Positions 22,280 through 34,208 of a stretch of DNA of 64,000 nucleotides are shown piece after piece. The translations under genes and the position numbers were made by a program. Under the pieces are notes generated by a model, which searched no databases, had not been told where the DNA came from, and worked only from the letters and a program-made list of their open reading frames with translations. Position 1 is the first letter of the stretch. Each line of letters opens with the position of its first letter. Source of the stretch: Heliocybe sulcata (lineage: Eukaryota > Basidiomycota > Agaricomycetes > Gloeophyllales > Gloeophyllaceae); the NCBI GenBank assembly GCA_004369045.1, contig ML213503.1, forward strand, positions 3,017,697 through 3,081,696, in the 5' to 3' direction.

Positions 22280-23523
22280 ATGTACCATCCTGTCGAGAGA
22301 GTCGTAAGTGGCGTTTCCACTTCTAATGCATGGGGGGTTGGGGTGATTGACACGGATCTTAGGCCGCCATAGAGCACTGCAGTACTAGCAGGCGAGCTTC
22401 CATTATCCCCTTCGACGACCAAGTCTTCCGAGATTGGCTGGCCTCCGAAGCGGTGGCGGCGGTGAGTTCGCCCAATCTGTCGATGTGCCGTCTGTTCCTG
22501 ATCAATGGGGATCTATATATCCAGTCCCTCAGGGGCAGTACTCCCAGTACGCTCTTTGACGACTCGGTACGTGACAGATACGCTGGTGCGGGGCAATCGA
22601 CTCACGCAGAGCCGTGTAGGATGCCGTATCCATGGATGACCTGAACGATATCGACGACCTCATGCCTACCTCACGATGTACCGAAGTGAGTGCTGGAGCA
22701 ATATTGTCGTCTGATTCCGGTCTGATGATCTGGTGTTGCCCATTAGACGCCTCCAACCCGCCGTTCCCATCATAGGAACGCTTCAGAGTCCTCGGAACTG
22801 TCCTCTTCCTCGGACACGGACGTGAACGAATCCTCTGTTGAGGACTCCCCTTCCCATTATACCACCTATTCTTCAATGCGTTACGAGCGAGGCCAGCTTA
22901 GCCCTCATGACGAGACGGAGGAAGATGACGAGCGGAGATTCTGGTCGACCGCGGTCAAAGGAGTCTGGCCAAAGGGCTCGCGGGAGCCCAAGAATGTTGC
23001 CATCTTCGGGAATACGCACCGAGTGCAGCTGCCGCCAAGACAGCGGCGACGGAGCTCTTCTTCTACGTCCTCCGCATCTACCGCACTCACCAAAACCTCT
23101 GTCGGCCCCAAGTCTATCCTCACGCGCACGCCTTCCGACGCGACCAGCACTCTGGCCGGCCCTCCCAAACGAAGATATGCCTCTTCCATCAAGTCCACAA
23201 AGTCGGTGAAATTTGTTGACGAACCTACCGTATACCCGGAGCGACCCTGCCGAATATCACCAGTGTCTTCGCAGCTTCCTTCTCCCCTGCCAGAGGATCC
23301 TGGAATGGTCAAGAGAATCCGGCGCTCCCTGAGCAAGACTCAGATGCAGGAGCAGCCGGAGCGACCGATGATATCTGGGCCGTTCCCGCTGTGGGAGGCG
23401 CCAGTGTTGGCGGACCGGGCGAGTGTCAGGAGTGGTAGGAGCAGTGTACGGTCGGCAAAATCAACGAGCAGTAGTAGGCTGCGGATGTTCTGGGAGAGGA
23501 TCACAGCAGTTGTTGTCCGATAA
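22280..23523 (+). CDS. Uncharacterised Ser/Arg-rich protein
   Basis: No family recognised. ATG at 22280 begins a short exon (MYHPVERV) that joins through four short introns, all phase-consistent, to AAIEHCSTSRRASIIPFDDQ, VFRDWLASEAVAA, SLRGSTPSTLFDDS, DAVSMDDLNDIDDLMPTSRC and a long last exon (from TPPTRRSHHRN). The last exon contains EDDERRFWSTAVKGVWPKGS, KSILTRTPSDATSTL, SIKSTKSVKFVDEPTVYPE and ends RLRMFWERITAVVVR. It is mostly disordered, rich in Ser-Pro and Arg-x-x-Ser sites suggesting phosphorylation, with a hydrophobic C-terminal end. KSILT and SVKFVDE loosely resemble PP1-docking SILK/RVxF motifs, but this is weak. Confidence 0.65.
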
Positions 23524-24231
23524 CGCAGGCGTTAGGCTTGTTCATCAGTGAGTTCAGAGCTTCCCCCGTGAAGATTCGACCGCTTAAGAAGGTTCCTGTG
23601 ATAGAACATCTCCTCTCCCATGCCTCACCTCCTTCTCCGCCTCGTTGACGAGAGCATGCACTCCTGGCCTTACCGATGTTGTTGACTCGACGCGCCATCC
23701 CTGTATTCTTCATCAGAACGGACTTCCCTGAGACCCGCGGACGGTCTATATCATCCCCTAATGATGTGCCAAGTAGCGTGTTGCATGCCGGTCGTGTACT
23801 CGCGGGCTTCCGCATGTCCGTGGCCCGACAATTATGATAGTTGTAGTCGTAGCTGGTTTGTGATGTGGTGGTGGTGTTGCTGAAATGGAAGAGCTCATGT
23901 TGAGAGACAGGCTTTGGCCGTGTCTCCTACTTCAGCGTCGCAAGCGTTCTCGAAGATTTTCCGAAGCAACAACAGAGAGACGCATGTAGCGAGTAAATGG
24001 TAGACACTCATAGCAGCGTGGACGGTATGTCTTGCGGAGACATTTCGGACGGCGTACTTTCGGTTCACGATCCGGCAATTACCGGTCCGGCTCTCTTCCA
24101 ACGAATACTCTCGGCCGTCGAGGATGCAGGACTAGAGCTCTGATTTCAGTAGCAACTCTGTTACTTGTGAGTATGCGGATACCAGGAAGTCCGTAGTGAT
24201 ACCACAGCCCGCGCTAGACGGACAGCTCGCC
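23524..24231. other. Intergenic region, nothing confident
   Basis: About 700 nt with short minus-strand ORFs (23501-23815 and 23895-24101) lacking recognisable domains. The right end is the upstream region of the first Ugo1-like gene. Confidence 0.4.
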
Positions 24232-25467
24232 ATGGAATCACCATTTCCGAGTGCTGATTCCGTCCGCAAGTTCTACTCCTCGTCTCTCTCGGACCTCCAA
24301 GGAGTCCCAGGGCGACTCATCACAGAAGACAACCTCTCTTCTTTGGAGACCTCGTATAATTGGGCAGCCCCTGCCTTGGATGACGCCCTGGCGCGAGTAT
24401 CCTCCGATCAATCCCAGGGGAACTGGATCGACGTACTGAAAGCACTCGCTACATGGGGCTGCCTCGAGTACACCTCAGCTCTTATTGTGAGCCCCTTCGA
24501 AGTCGCGACGGCACTGCTGCAGGTGCAGTGGGTTCCGAAGGATTTGGACAGGCCCACAGTTGTTGGTGTCCAGAGTGGTGGGTTGGTTATTGCTCCCCAT
24601 GCGATACGTGCTGGGAGTGCGGGGAGCATTTGGGGAATGATGAGGAAGCTCGCTTCGCATGAAGGGTTCACGGCGTTGTTCAAAGGTATGTCGAGGGCCC
24701 AGTCTGCCGAGTAACATGAGTCTCTAACGGTGTTCGTAGGATCTACGGCGTCGTGCCTCGTCGAGATCCTTTCGACGGTATCGCAGCCGATCATCTTTGG
24801 TCTGCTCGATTTTGTGTGCGAGGTTGCAGGAGCTCCCGTTGGCAACCCGTCTGTCGATGTCGCCTTGAATGTCGCCTCGCACGTTTTGACAGGGCTCCTG
24901 CTCTCTCCACTAGAGCTCGTCCGCACGCGTCTGATCGTGTACTCTTCCGATCCGCAACTGCAACCCTCGTCGGGCTTGCTAGATGAGTTCTCGCAAATAC
25001 TGCGATACGAGGGCGGCTGGAAAGGGATGCACTTCCACCCCCATCTCCTCATACCTGCACTGCTCGACAATACGCTCCGATCAGTGGCATCTGTTGCAAT
25101 CCCCTTGGCTATCAAGACCTACGTCCCCAGGGGACTTATGTCCAAAGTCCTTTGCGGTAGCGTCACATTGCTCGTCACGCTACCCTTCGAGACAGCGCGG
25201 AGGAGACTGCAGCTGCAAGTCCGAGGTCCTGGGAGGTCCATCGCGACCTCTGTGCAGGTGCGGCCGGTGCCTTACAACGGTGTCGTTGACACCTTGTGGC
25301 ATATTGGAACGGAGGAGAGAGCTGATCTCCCCCTCCCTCCTTCCGGGCCAGAGGGAGAGACTGTGAGGCCCTACAGCGGCAGTACCCAATTTCAGAATCG
25401 TTTTCCAGGCTTTGGTCAGCTCTACCGTGGCTGGGGGCTTTCATTACTTGCGAGCATTGTGTATTAG
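24232..25467 (+). CDS. Ugo1-like mitochondrial carrier-family protein, copy A
   Basis: Member of the modified mitochondrial carrier group that includes yeast Ugo1, an outer-membrane protein linked to fusion. ATG at 24232 (MESPFPSADSVRKFYSSSL); the longer frame upstream starts with GTG. One intron (24687-24738) separates the halves. Landmarks: IVSPFEVATALLQVQWVPKD, GSIWGMMRKLASHEGFTALF, LLSPLELVRTRLIVYSSDP, LRYEGGWKGMHFHPHLLIPAL, LVTLPFETARRRLQLQVRG, and GFGQLYRGWGLSLLASI. Carrier P-x-[DE]-x-x-[RK] signatures occur as SPLELVRTR and LPFETARRR. Compared with copy B the protein stops after LASIVY, without the last hydrophobic segment; that segment (VLVFVLLYI) is encoded just downstream in the +1 frame, so the C-terminus may be truncated by a frameshift. 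Confidence 0.8.
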
Positions 25468-25719
25468 TATTCGTTCTGCTATATATTGTGCGTGTACCAG
25501 TACAAGCTGCGTGATGACTCGGGCGTTTGGTGGGTTCCGAGAAGACGCACGTGTTGCCACTCCGGAGACGCGTCTCGGCTGCTTCAGCACTTTGTTACTC
25601 TACTGCGCAACGTTGTCTGTGTTCCTTCTCCTTGCTCTCGGTCAACGATATCGGTAATTAAGTGCCCTTTACGTGCCGTTCGAGGGCAAACCCGGTCATA
25701 AAAGTCTGGCGCTAATGAC

Positions 25720-27295
25720 ATGACCTCTCCTCCTTCATTACGAGACTTGTATTCTTCATCTCTTCCTGCCTGGTCCTTTGTGCCCGCCCAGCAAGGGCCA
25801 AGCACTTCGAATGGGACACCATCAGCTGCCGAGCCCCATGTCTACCAGTATCAATGGTCCCGCCCACCCACAAATTCCATCCTGGATCTCTCGCCCTCTT
25901 TGACTGATCCATCCGGCGTAAATGTTACACTATTCCTCAAGGCCCTCGTTGCCTCCGCCTTCCTAAAATACACCAGCTTTGCTATTGCGATCCCTTGGGA
26001 CGTCGGGCGGACTCTGCTCCAAGTGCAATGGGTCCCGCGGGACATAGGCCAGATCGAGCCTCCCCATGAACGTATCGAGGAAGTGGAGGAGGAGGAAGTG
26101 GTACGCAGTCACAATGTCCTGCGTGCAGAGTGATGGGCTCTATTGATGCGCAGACCCCCGTAGCTGAGCAATTCCTCGTCAGATGAGCAGGATTCGTATT
26201 TTGCTGACCCGACAAACTCGGCGCCGGCCTCGCGATACCGTGCGCCGAGAGAGAGCGGGTATGTGGTTAGGAGGTCTGTGATTGAGGAGGCGACTAGGCC
26301 AGAATATATTATACCGGTGGGGAGTGCTGGAGGTGTGTGGGGGACGATGAGACGCGTCGCGCGATTTAAAGGAGAGGGGTGGTTGGCGCTGTGGAAGGGT
26401 AAGCTCGGCATCCATGCTCCAGCGTTGACTTCTACAAGCATGCTTCTATATAGGCACTCTGACGTCCTGCGTCATGGACCTCCTTTCCTCGACAATCCAA
26501 CCCACGATTCTCGGTCTCCTTCAAGCAATGTTTGCACCCAATCTCTCACCATTCCAGCAACCACCACTCATTCTACCCGTCATTTCGCACGTTATTACGG
26601 GCTTCATCGTCTCACCGCTGGACCTTGTACGAACGCGTCTCATGATCCAGACATCAATGGCGCGCCACCGCAGATACACCGGCCCTATCGACGCCGTGTC
26701 CCAGATCATCCGAGAAGAAGGCGGCCTCCGGGGGGTCTACCTCCACCCTCACCTCCTCATCCCAACCCTGCTCGACAACGCCCTCCGCGCAATCATCCCG
26801 CTCGCTCTCCCCAACATCATCGCCTCCCACATCAGCCCGAACCTGACCGAGGAGACGCACCCCATCGCCTGGAGCTTCGCCGAGCTCGCAGGCGACTGCG
26901 CCAGTCTCCTCATCACCCTCCCCTTCGAGACCGTGCGGAGACGACTGCAAGCCCAGGTGCGCGGGTCCGCGAAGCCGATCAAAGCGTGCGTCGAATTAAG
27001 ACCTGCACCGTATAACGGCGTGATCGACGCGATGTGGCACATTGTGTCGGAGGAACGGTCGGACTTGCCGCTGGAGAGGCGGAGGACGCGCAGGCCGAGC
27101 AGGAGTGGGGATAAGGGCAAGGGTCGGGAAGAGGCGGAGGTTGAGGAGGAGGTTATTGAGGAAGGCTGGTCTAAGAATACTGGGATCGGCCAGCTCTATA
27201 GAGGGCTTGGCATGCGGTTCAGTGCGAGTATTATCATGTTTGTGCTGGGTCTGCTCAGCGGTGAGGAGCGGGACTCGGGATGGACGGAGTTATAG
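25720..27295 (+). CDS. Ugo1-like mitochondrial carrier-family protein, copy B
   Basis: Tandem paralogue of copy A, 252 nt downstream, same strand. ATG at 25720 (MTSPPSLRDLYSSSLPAW; compare SVRKFYSSSL in A). Two introns (about 26101-26163 and 26400-26454) join KYTSFAIAIPWDVGRTLLQ and VQWVPRDIGQIEPPHERIEE to a Ser/Asp-rich linker, then EYIIPVGSAGGVWGTMRR, TLTSCVMDLLSSTIQPTILG, FIVSPLDLVRTRLMIQTSM, GGLRGVYLHPHLLIPTLLDN, LLITLPFETVRRRLQAQVRG, a charged insert (Arg/Glu rich), IGQLYRGLGMRFSASIIMFV and a short tail to TAG at 27295. Copy B keeps the final membrane segment and is the better candidate for the ancestral function (outer mitochondrial membrane, fusion or protein biogenesis). Confidence 0.82.
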
Positions 27296-27465
27296 TGTTA
27301 CCATTCCAGTGTGGTTGTAGCATCCATGATATATCCCTTTCTATTCTCACGATTGATTGAACTGTCCCAACTCTCCGGATGCAAAGGTCAATGGAAGCAT
27401 AGCCCTTTCTCCCATTCCTAATGCGATAATGCTCTGGCTACCCTCGGAGAACTGGGCAAAATGCG

Positions 27466-27553
27466 AGGCCTTGCCAGGACTCGAACCTGGGTTATCGGAA
27501 ATCGCCAGAATGAGTCAGAATCCGATGTGATAAGACCGCTACACTACAAGGCC
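27466..27553 (-). tRNA. tRNA-Gln (anticodon CTG) with a 14-nt intron
   Basis: On the minus strand the gene begins GGCCTTG and ends CAAGGCC plus discriminator T, giving a 7-bp acceptor stem. A box TAGTGTAGCGG and B box GGTTCGAGTCC match RNA polymerase III promoters. The anticodon stem pairs TCGGA with TCCGA; the 21 nt between them are a 7-nt loop with anticodon CTG plus a 14-nt intron just 3' of the anticodon. The T-arm is CCAGG-TTCGAGT-CCTGG. A TTTT terminator follows a few bases downstream. No CCA is encoded, as expected in a eukaryote. Confidence 0.9.
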
Positions 27554-28495
27554 ATGTCGATAGCGACCCTCGTTAGGAATTAGACCAGGTGCCTATCTTC
27601 GATCACAACTTCAGTGGGTATGTCAGCATCATGCATGCCCCATCTATAATATAATATGACCTGCGTATGTTGGAAGGCTGGACAATTCTTAGGAAAAAGG
27701 TTTTAAGAGTATGTTGTCAGAGAAAAGCATTGACGTCAGAGCTACATAGAGCAATTCGAAGAGCTGATCTCGGGCGACTTGCACGGAGCTATTGATATCA
27801 TTCACATATTTGGTTTTAGAGGAACAAGGATCATACTAACATTGTTAGATTGCAGTATGGAGCAAATATACACTCTCCACGCTGGCGGAATGTTGTGGGT
27901 CCATCGCAGACGTACATAGCACTGTGCCAAGCACAGCCTCAGCTGTCTGGCCTGACATGTCCGGATCGCTGAAGACCCCACAGGACAGATTACATGGCCA
28001 AGGTTGTGGAGCATAGCGTGCAGTGACACAAGCACCGAGATGGCCGCCTCGTGTCGCCAATGAAATGGAATTCTATGCAAAACGCGAAGGGCACACTCTC
28101 GGAAAGCGTCGAGACCCTGTCGGTACGTAAGTTCTTCAAGAACCGAGTTCGCTTGAGGATACCGCAGTCGAGCTCAGCAACGGCAGAGAAAAGACTTGCA
28201 CGCACATCTCACAGACAAGGTTTGAGGGCATCTCGCAGTAAGCAATCAGAAGATGAAATGCGGTGCCGCGAGCAGGGGCGCGTTGTCCGTAAAGGGCAGT
28301 TTATTTATATAACCACACCAAAAATAGAAGACTCGGACCGAAGCTGTGGGCAGAAGGCCGCAGGCCTTGCAAGAGCTATGTGACATCAGCGCAGGCACCG
28401 ACTTGAATTGCAACACCCAGCGCACACGTAAATTAGACTAGCTCCTTCCCTTCCCCACCATTCTCCTTACTTTGTACTCGTCCTCGTCGTCGTGC
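27554..28495. other. Intergenic region upstream of the tricalbin gene
   Basis: About 940 nt with only short, non-coding-looking ORFs (for example plus 28051-28383). Presumably holds the tricalbin promoter; pyrimidine-rich sequence lies just before its start (28441-28490). Confidence 0.4.
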
Positions 28496-31400
28496 ATGGC
28501 GGCGCTCAACGGTTCCGCCCAGCCAATGGCCGAGGCAAATGACATTGTCCAGAAAGACGCCGACAAGGCAGGCGTCGCCGTACATAGCTTCGATCCCGAC
28601 GCGTCACCCGAAGAGAAGGCTGCTGCAGCTGGAAAGGCGCGCGACCAGCTTAAATCTGTCTCGCAGAAAGACCCTGGCGCTGGTGGTAAAGGTATGTAGT
28701 CTCCGCTTCCATGGATGCATGCAGAGTTCATATGTTCGTCCCAAATATAGAGCTCGCCATCGACGCTGGCGCCTCCAATATCGTCCCTACCATAACCATC
28801 GAAGATGCTGATACTGAACTAATGTCTGATGGCCAGACGGCTCCCCAGCCCGAGATGCCGGGAGGTATGCCTGCCGGGCCAGCGCCAGCTATTCCGGACT
28901 GGTACAAGGTCGGGTGGCGTGCGGCGGGTGGAATCGACGAGCCTGAACTCCCCGAAGGCGAGGAGAAAGACAGACAGGTTCTCGACTTGTTTATATCCGA
29001 GCAGTACTACGGCGACTGGTACCACAATGCGACTATTATCTTTTTCGTGCGTTGTTCGCTGCCGTATGACATCAGGAGTCTGACGTGAAGCGTCTACAGG
29101 CCGTGTTCATGAGCCACTTTCTTACACGCTTCAACTTTGGCTGGGGATGGCTATTCATCATCCTTGCAATCTGCAGCACCTACTATTCCACGTCGCTGCG
29201 GCGCACGCGCAGACGAGCGCGGGACGATATCCAGCGCGAACTCGTCAAAACGCGTCTAGCATCCGAACATGAATCCGCGGACTGGCTAAATAACTTCATG
29301 GACCGCTTTTGGCTGATCTACGAGCCTGTGCTCTCGGCCACCATTGTCTCGTCCGTAGATCAGGTTCTCAGCGTCAGCGCCCCTGCGTTCCTGGACTCCC
29401 TGCGTCTCTCGACATTCACCCTCGGCACGAAAGCCCCTCGTATTGACAAGGTCCGGACGTTCCCGAAGACCGCTGAAGATATCGTCATGATGGACTGGGG
29501 CATCTCGTTCACTCCGACGGACGACACCGACATGACTAAGCGGCAAGCCAAGCTCAAGGTGAACCCGAAGATTGTGCTGTCCGTGCGCGTGGGCAAGGGT
29601 ATTGCTGGGGTGACTATGCCCGTCCTGCTCGAAGACCTCACCTTTACCGGCCTCATGAGGATCAGGATGAAGTTGATGACGAACTTCCCGCATGTGCAGC
29701 TCGTCGATATATCGTTCTTAGAGAAGCCCGTCTTTGACTACGTCTTGAAGCCTATTGGAGGCGCGCATGGGTTTGACATCAACGATGTAAGTGTGCATTC
29801 AGATTTTGGGCTGTGGCGTGGACTTATTACGCCGTGGTTACAGATTCCTGGGCTGTCTTCGTTTATTCGGGATACGGTGCATTCGATTCTCGGACCGATG
29901 ATGTACGACCCGAACGTGTTCACTTTGAATCTGGAGCAATTGCTCTCTGGTGCACCCTTGGATGCGGCCATTGGTGTATTACAGGTTACTGTCCACTCTG
30001 GACGTAGCCTAAAGGGGAGCAAGATTGGTGGCGGTACTCCTGATCCATTTGTCAGTCTCAGCATCAGCAACCGTGGCGAGCTGGCCAGGACTAAGTACAA
30101 GAACAGCACGTATGTATCGGTATCCTTTCTCTAATGGCCGAGGTGTCTTACTCTTTTTCAGGTACAACCCGTCGTGGAATGAGACGAAATTCTTGCTTGT
30201 CAACTCACTAACTGATGCCCTTGTGTTCACCGTTTTCGACTACAATGACCACCGCAAGAATACGGAGATGGGCTCTGCTACCTTCGATCTGACCAAGTTG
30301 CAGGAGGACGCGACGCTGGAGAACTTGGAGGCTGAGGTTCTGAAGGACGGGAAGGAGAAGGGTACTCTCAGGTTCGATTTGTCATTCTATCCTGTATTGA
30401 AGCCAGAGATGGTGGATGGGAAGGAGGAGTTGCCCGATACCTGTGCGTGGTTTGATTTTCAGCGTTGACTGACATGAGATTAACCCTGCGCAGCTGTGGG
30501 TATTGTTCGCCTGACGCTTCACCAAGCCAAGGACCTCGACCCCTCCAAGTCGATGACCGGCGACCTGAACCCCTTCGCGAAGGTCTTCCTTGGAGACAGC
30601 AAGAGCCCCATCCACTCTACGACCAAGTTCAAGCACACCCTCTCGCCCGTGTGGGAGTCGTCTACGGAGTTCCTCTGCTCTGACAAGCATGCATCGATAA
30701 TCACGGTCAAGATTATCGACGACAGGGACTTTATGAAAGACCCGGTCGTGGGGTACATGCGCGTGCGGTTGGAGGATCTGTTGGAGTCGAAGAAGGAGGT
30801 GGGGAAGGACTGGTGGCCGTTGAGTGGGTGTATGAGTGGGCGGGTGAGGATGTCGGCGGAGTGGAAGCCGTTGAATTTGGCGGGGAGCTTGCATGGTGCG
30901 GAGCAGTATACGCCGCCTATCGGCGTGGTGAGGCTGTGGTTGGATAGGGCGACGGATGTGAAGTGAGTGGATGGTTTGTTTGTTTGGGTGGATTTGTGTT
31001 GATGGGCGTACAGGAATGTGGAGGCTGCTTTGGGTGGCAAGGTACGCTGTTTCAGATGATGCATTATTTGGTTTTACTGAAACGCGCGTTTAGAGTGACC
31101 CGTATGTCCGGGTTCAGATCAATAACGTCACCCAAGGCAGGACGGAGGTTGTCAACAACAGTGAGTGTCGACTGACATGCGCGCCGTGATCTTTTGCTGA
31201 CGTCTTCATAGACCTCAATCCTGTATGGGATCAGATTATCTACATTCCAGGTAAGTGGCGTGTCTCTAAACTTATCGTATTCTAATTGAGCGGGTATCTA
31301 GTGCATTCCGTCAGAGAAGTCAGTACTCTTGTCGTGCGTGCTAGGCCTACTTCTTACATTCTATTCAGACCATGCTGCTCGAGTGTATGGACTATCAGCA

Positions 31401-33821
31401 TCTCACCAAGGTGAACCTGAGCCTTGACAGTCTTGAATGAGCACGTAACCCTAACCCAACTTTCAGGACCGATCGCTGGGTACGGTTGAGCTGCGTGTCT
31501 CGGACCTCGCAGAAGAGTCAACGGAGGATCCCCAGTATCGTCACAAGAGCACTGGTAAGAAGGAGGTCCAGGACCCTATCAAGCTTGATCGTGGCAATTC
31601 GTACAAGGGGCGCCTTCACTACACGGCGGAGTTCATCCCGACTATGGCGCTGAGGTGGAACGGCTTCTCTACTGGACCTAACGAGCTGCAACGTGCTGCG
31701 CAGAACGCTGGAGGGGACGAGGACGGTGGCGTCGTGACTGACGATGACGGATCCTCCATGTCCAGCTCCGATGTTGAGGTCCAGGATGTGCCAGAAGGGA
31801 TCACTGCTACTAGTCCGGTGGATTCGATGTTCGCCAAGGGTCATAGGAAGGGCGTCAAGTCCACGGATACCGTGAAGTCGACCGCTACTGGCATGTCGGC
31901 AGCCACAAACCAGACTAATGGATCGGCTGCTCCTTATGATGCCGGCGGGCAAGCTCCAGAGTCGAATGGGCAGGCGCCGAGTGGAAAGTCACCGAAGAAA
32001 CCGCCCCAGCCGAAGGAGCCTGAGGGTATTGTAATGTCCAAAGATGAGGTTCTGCGTCAACGTGAGTGAGATCGTTGCCAGCTTCAGATGTGCGACTAAT
32101 GAGGATTACAGAGTCTGGCGTCGTGATCATGAACGTCATCTCCGGTCAATTAGCGAAGAAGGCGAGACTCGAGGTGCTGCTTGATGATGGCTATTGGCCT
32201 GCGTTCACCACGGTCAAGGCCCGGAGTACACATGCGCAGTGGGAGCATGTCGGAGAGGGATTCGTCAAGGAGCTTGACTTTGGTCGGGTGTGGCTGAGAT
32301 TGAACGAGGCTGATGAGGGCGACAAGGATGATGTGATCGCGGAGTGGAAGGGTGCTGCAAAGGCTTTCTTGGAACAGACCTTCGTGGGTTGCAATTTGGC
32401 GTTGCGTATTATACCGCTGTTGCTGACTGAAGGTTACTTGCAGGATGGTCCAACCAAGTTCACGCTGTCTGACAACGACGGGAAGGCGCACTCTGTTATC
32501 GAACTGGAGTCGCGCTACGTTCCAGTTCCAGTAAAGTTGGAGCCGCGTGAGAGTGTCAACAACCAGGGTTCTATCCAAGTGACGCTCCTTGATGGTCGTG
32601 ACATTCACGGGGTCGACCGTGGAGGCAAGTCGGATCCTTTTGCCGTGTTTAACCTCAACGGCGCCCGAGTCTACAAGTCGCAGACAAAGAAGAAGACCCT
32701 CAATCCTGAGTGGAACGAGTCTTTCATTGTCCAGGTGGCATCCCGCGTTGGCTCCGACTTCGAGGTGGAGGTGTTTGACTGGAATCAAATCGAGCAGGCA
32801 AAGAAGCTAGGGTCGGGTCAGATTGACTTGGCAGAGCTTGAGCCTTTCGAAGCGGTTGAGAAGGTCATCCCTCTGTCGCATCAGAAGCACGGTGATAAGG
32901 GGGAGATTCGGATTCGGATGGTCTTCCAGCCGGAGATCATCACTAAGACTCGCAAAGCCACTTCGACGTTCTCTTCCGCAGGTCGTGCTATGACCCAGAT
33001 TGGCCACATGCCTGTAGGTGCGGGCAAGGGTGTAATCCATGGAGTCGGATCAGTGTTCAAGAGCAAAGACCATGTGAAGCAGAATGGCGGCGGCATTGAA
33101 GGGGTTGATATGCCGAACGAGCCCGCGCCGGGACAAGCTTCGCAACCTATCGGTGCATCAGCTTCCTCGGAGCTGAGTTCTGGTAGTCCTCAGACCTTCC
33201 CTTCCAACCCTTCTATGAGCAGCTTGGATGCCAACGGAGGACTTGGGACTCTGAAGGTCACCGTCTTGGATGCCAAAGATCTGTCTGCTGGTGGAGATAC
33301 TCCGAAGCCTTACTGCGTAGTCAGGGTTGCGGACAAGGAGTACAAGACAAAACATGTGGGCAAGACCTTGGCTCCAGAATGGTGCGCTGTCATGAGTTCT
33401 CGACAATTGTACATGATTCACTGACTAATATAACAGGAACGAGACCCTAACATTCAGCGCTGGCCCTGTGACACCCAAGCTGTACGCTTGGATCCACGAT
33501 CATAAAACGATCGGCAAGGACAGATTATTGGGTTCTGGTGAAATCGATGTATGATGAAACTTTATATTCGTTGTGATGTCCATAGCTGACCCCTGTTCGC
33601 AGATCTGGCGCCATATCCAAACCAACGGAGTGACCTCAGCCGAAGTCCTGGCTGAACTACGGGAAGGACAAGGCCTCCTACGGCTACGTTTGGAATACGA
33701 CGCCGATCCCAGCCTGGCACTCGGACGGAGATCAAGCAACTCGAGCAATCATCGCACCTCGTCCTTCTCATCACCGTCGAGATTCAGCTTGAGTCGGAAA
33801 CGGCACCCGTCTGATGATTGA
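28496..33821 (+). CDS. Tricalbin-like ER-plasma membrane tether (SMP plus five C2 domains)
   Basis: Extended-synaptotagmin/tricalbin homologue: ER-anchored protein that tethers cortical ER to the plasma membrane and moves lipid through its SMP domain. ATG at 28496 (MAALNGSAQPMAEAND). A disordered N-terminus leads to YGDWYHNATIIFFAVFMSHF and a membrane hairpin (NFGWGWLFIILAICSTYYST), then the SMP domain (SADWLNNFMDRFWLIYEPVL to about FDINDVS). C2 domains start near VLQVTVHSGRSLKGSK, GIVRLTLHQAKDLDPSKSM, GVVRLWLDRATDVKNVE, GSIQVTLLDGRDIHGVDRGG and GTLKVTVLDAKDLSAGGDT. Typical Ca2+-loop Asp residues are visible in GGKSDPFAVF, less so in the last C2 (GDTPKPYCVV). Introns cluster between 30100 and 32110 and again near 33385-33600. 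The Ser-rich tail ends SRKRHPSDD. Confidence 0.92.
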
Positions 33822-34208
33822 GTCGGACAAGGTGCCAGATGACGATGCTCACAAAATACCCTAGCGGATGGACTTCAGTTATATGCTATGATACCTTATA
33901 TTCCCCTCGCCTCCGCGGCCCTATATCACTAATTATAATTTCTTCCACGTCGCATGGACTATCTGTATTCTTCAACCTTTGTAGTTGTATCCGGTTCTTC
34001 ATGATATATAAGAGTTTTGCTTCTCATTACTAGGCATATGCATGTTGGAGGGCTTCCTACCCTGCAGTGACGCGTGACGCGTAACGTCCTGAGGCCTGGC
34101 TGCTGCATTGTCCTGCTCTTTGCTCTTTGACCTTCTTTGACTCAGTCAACTGTATGTGCTTAGGGTGTTCACGAATCACGAACCCGAACGGAGTCGACCG
34201 TCCGCGCC
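33822..34208. other. Intergenic region
   Basis: 387 nt between tricalbin and the F-box-like gene; AT-rich 3' flank then a short promoter region. Nothing else seen. Confidence 0.45.

Noticed and set aside
28051-28383. 110-residue plus-strand ORF upstream of tricalbin
   Set aside because: No recognised domain, Ser/Arg/Lys-biased, and it sits in a promoter-like region; judged a chance ORF.
31440-31465. Telomere-like CCCTAACCC
   Set aside because: Less than two repeat units within a tricalbin intron; far too short to be an interstitial telomere.
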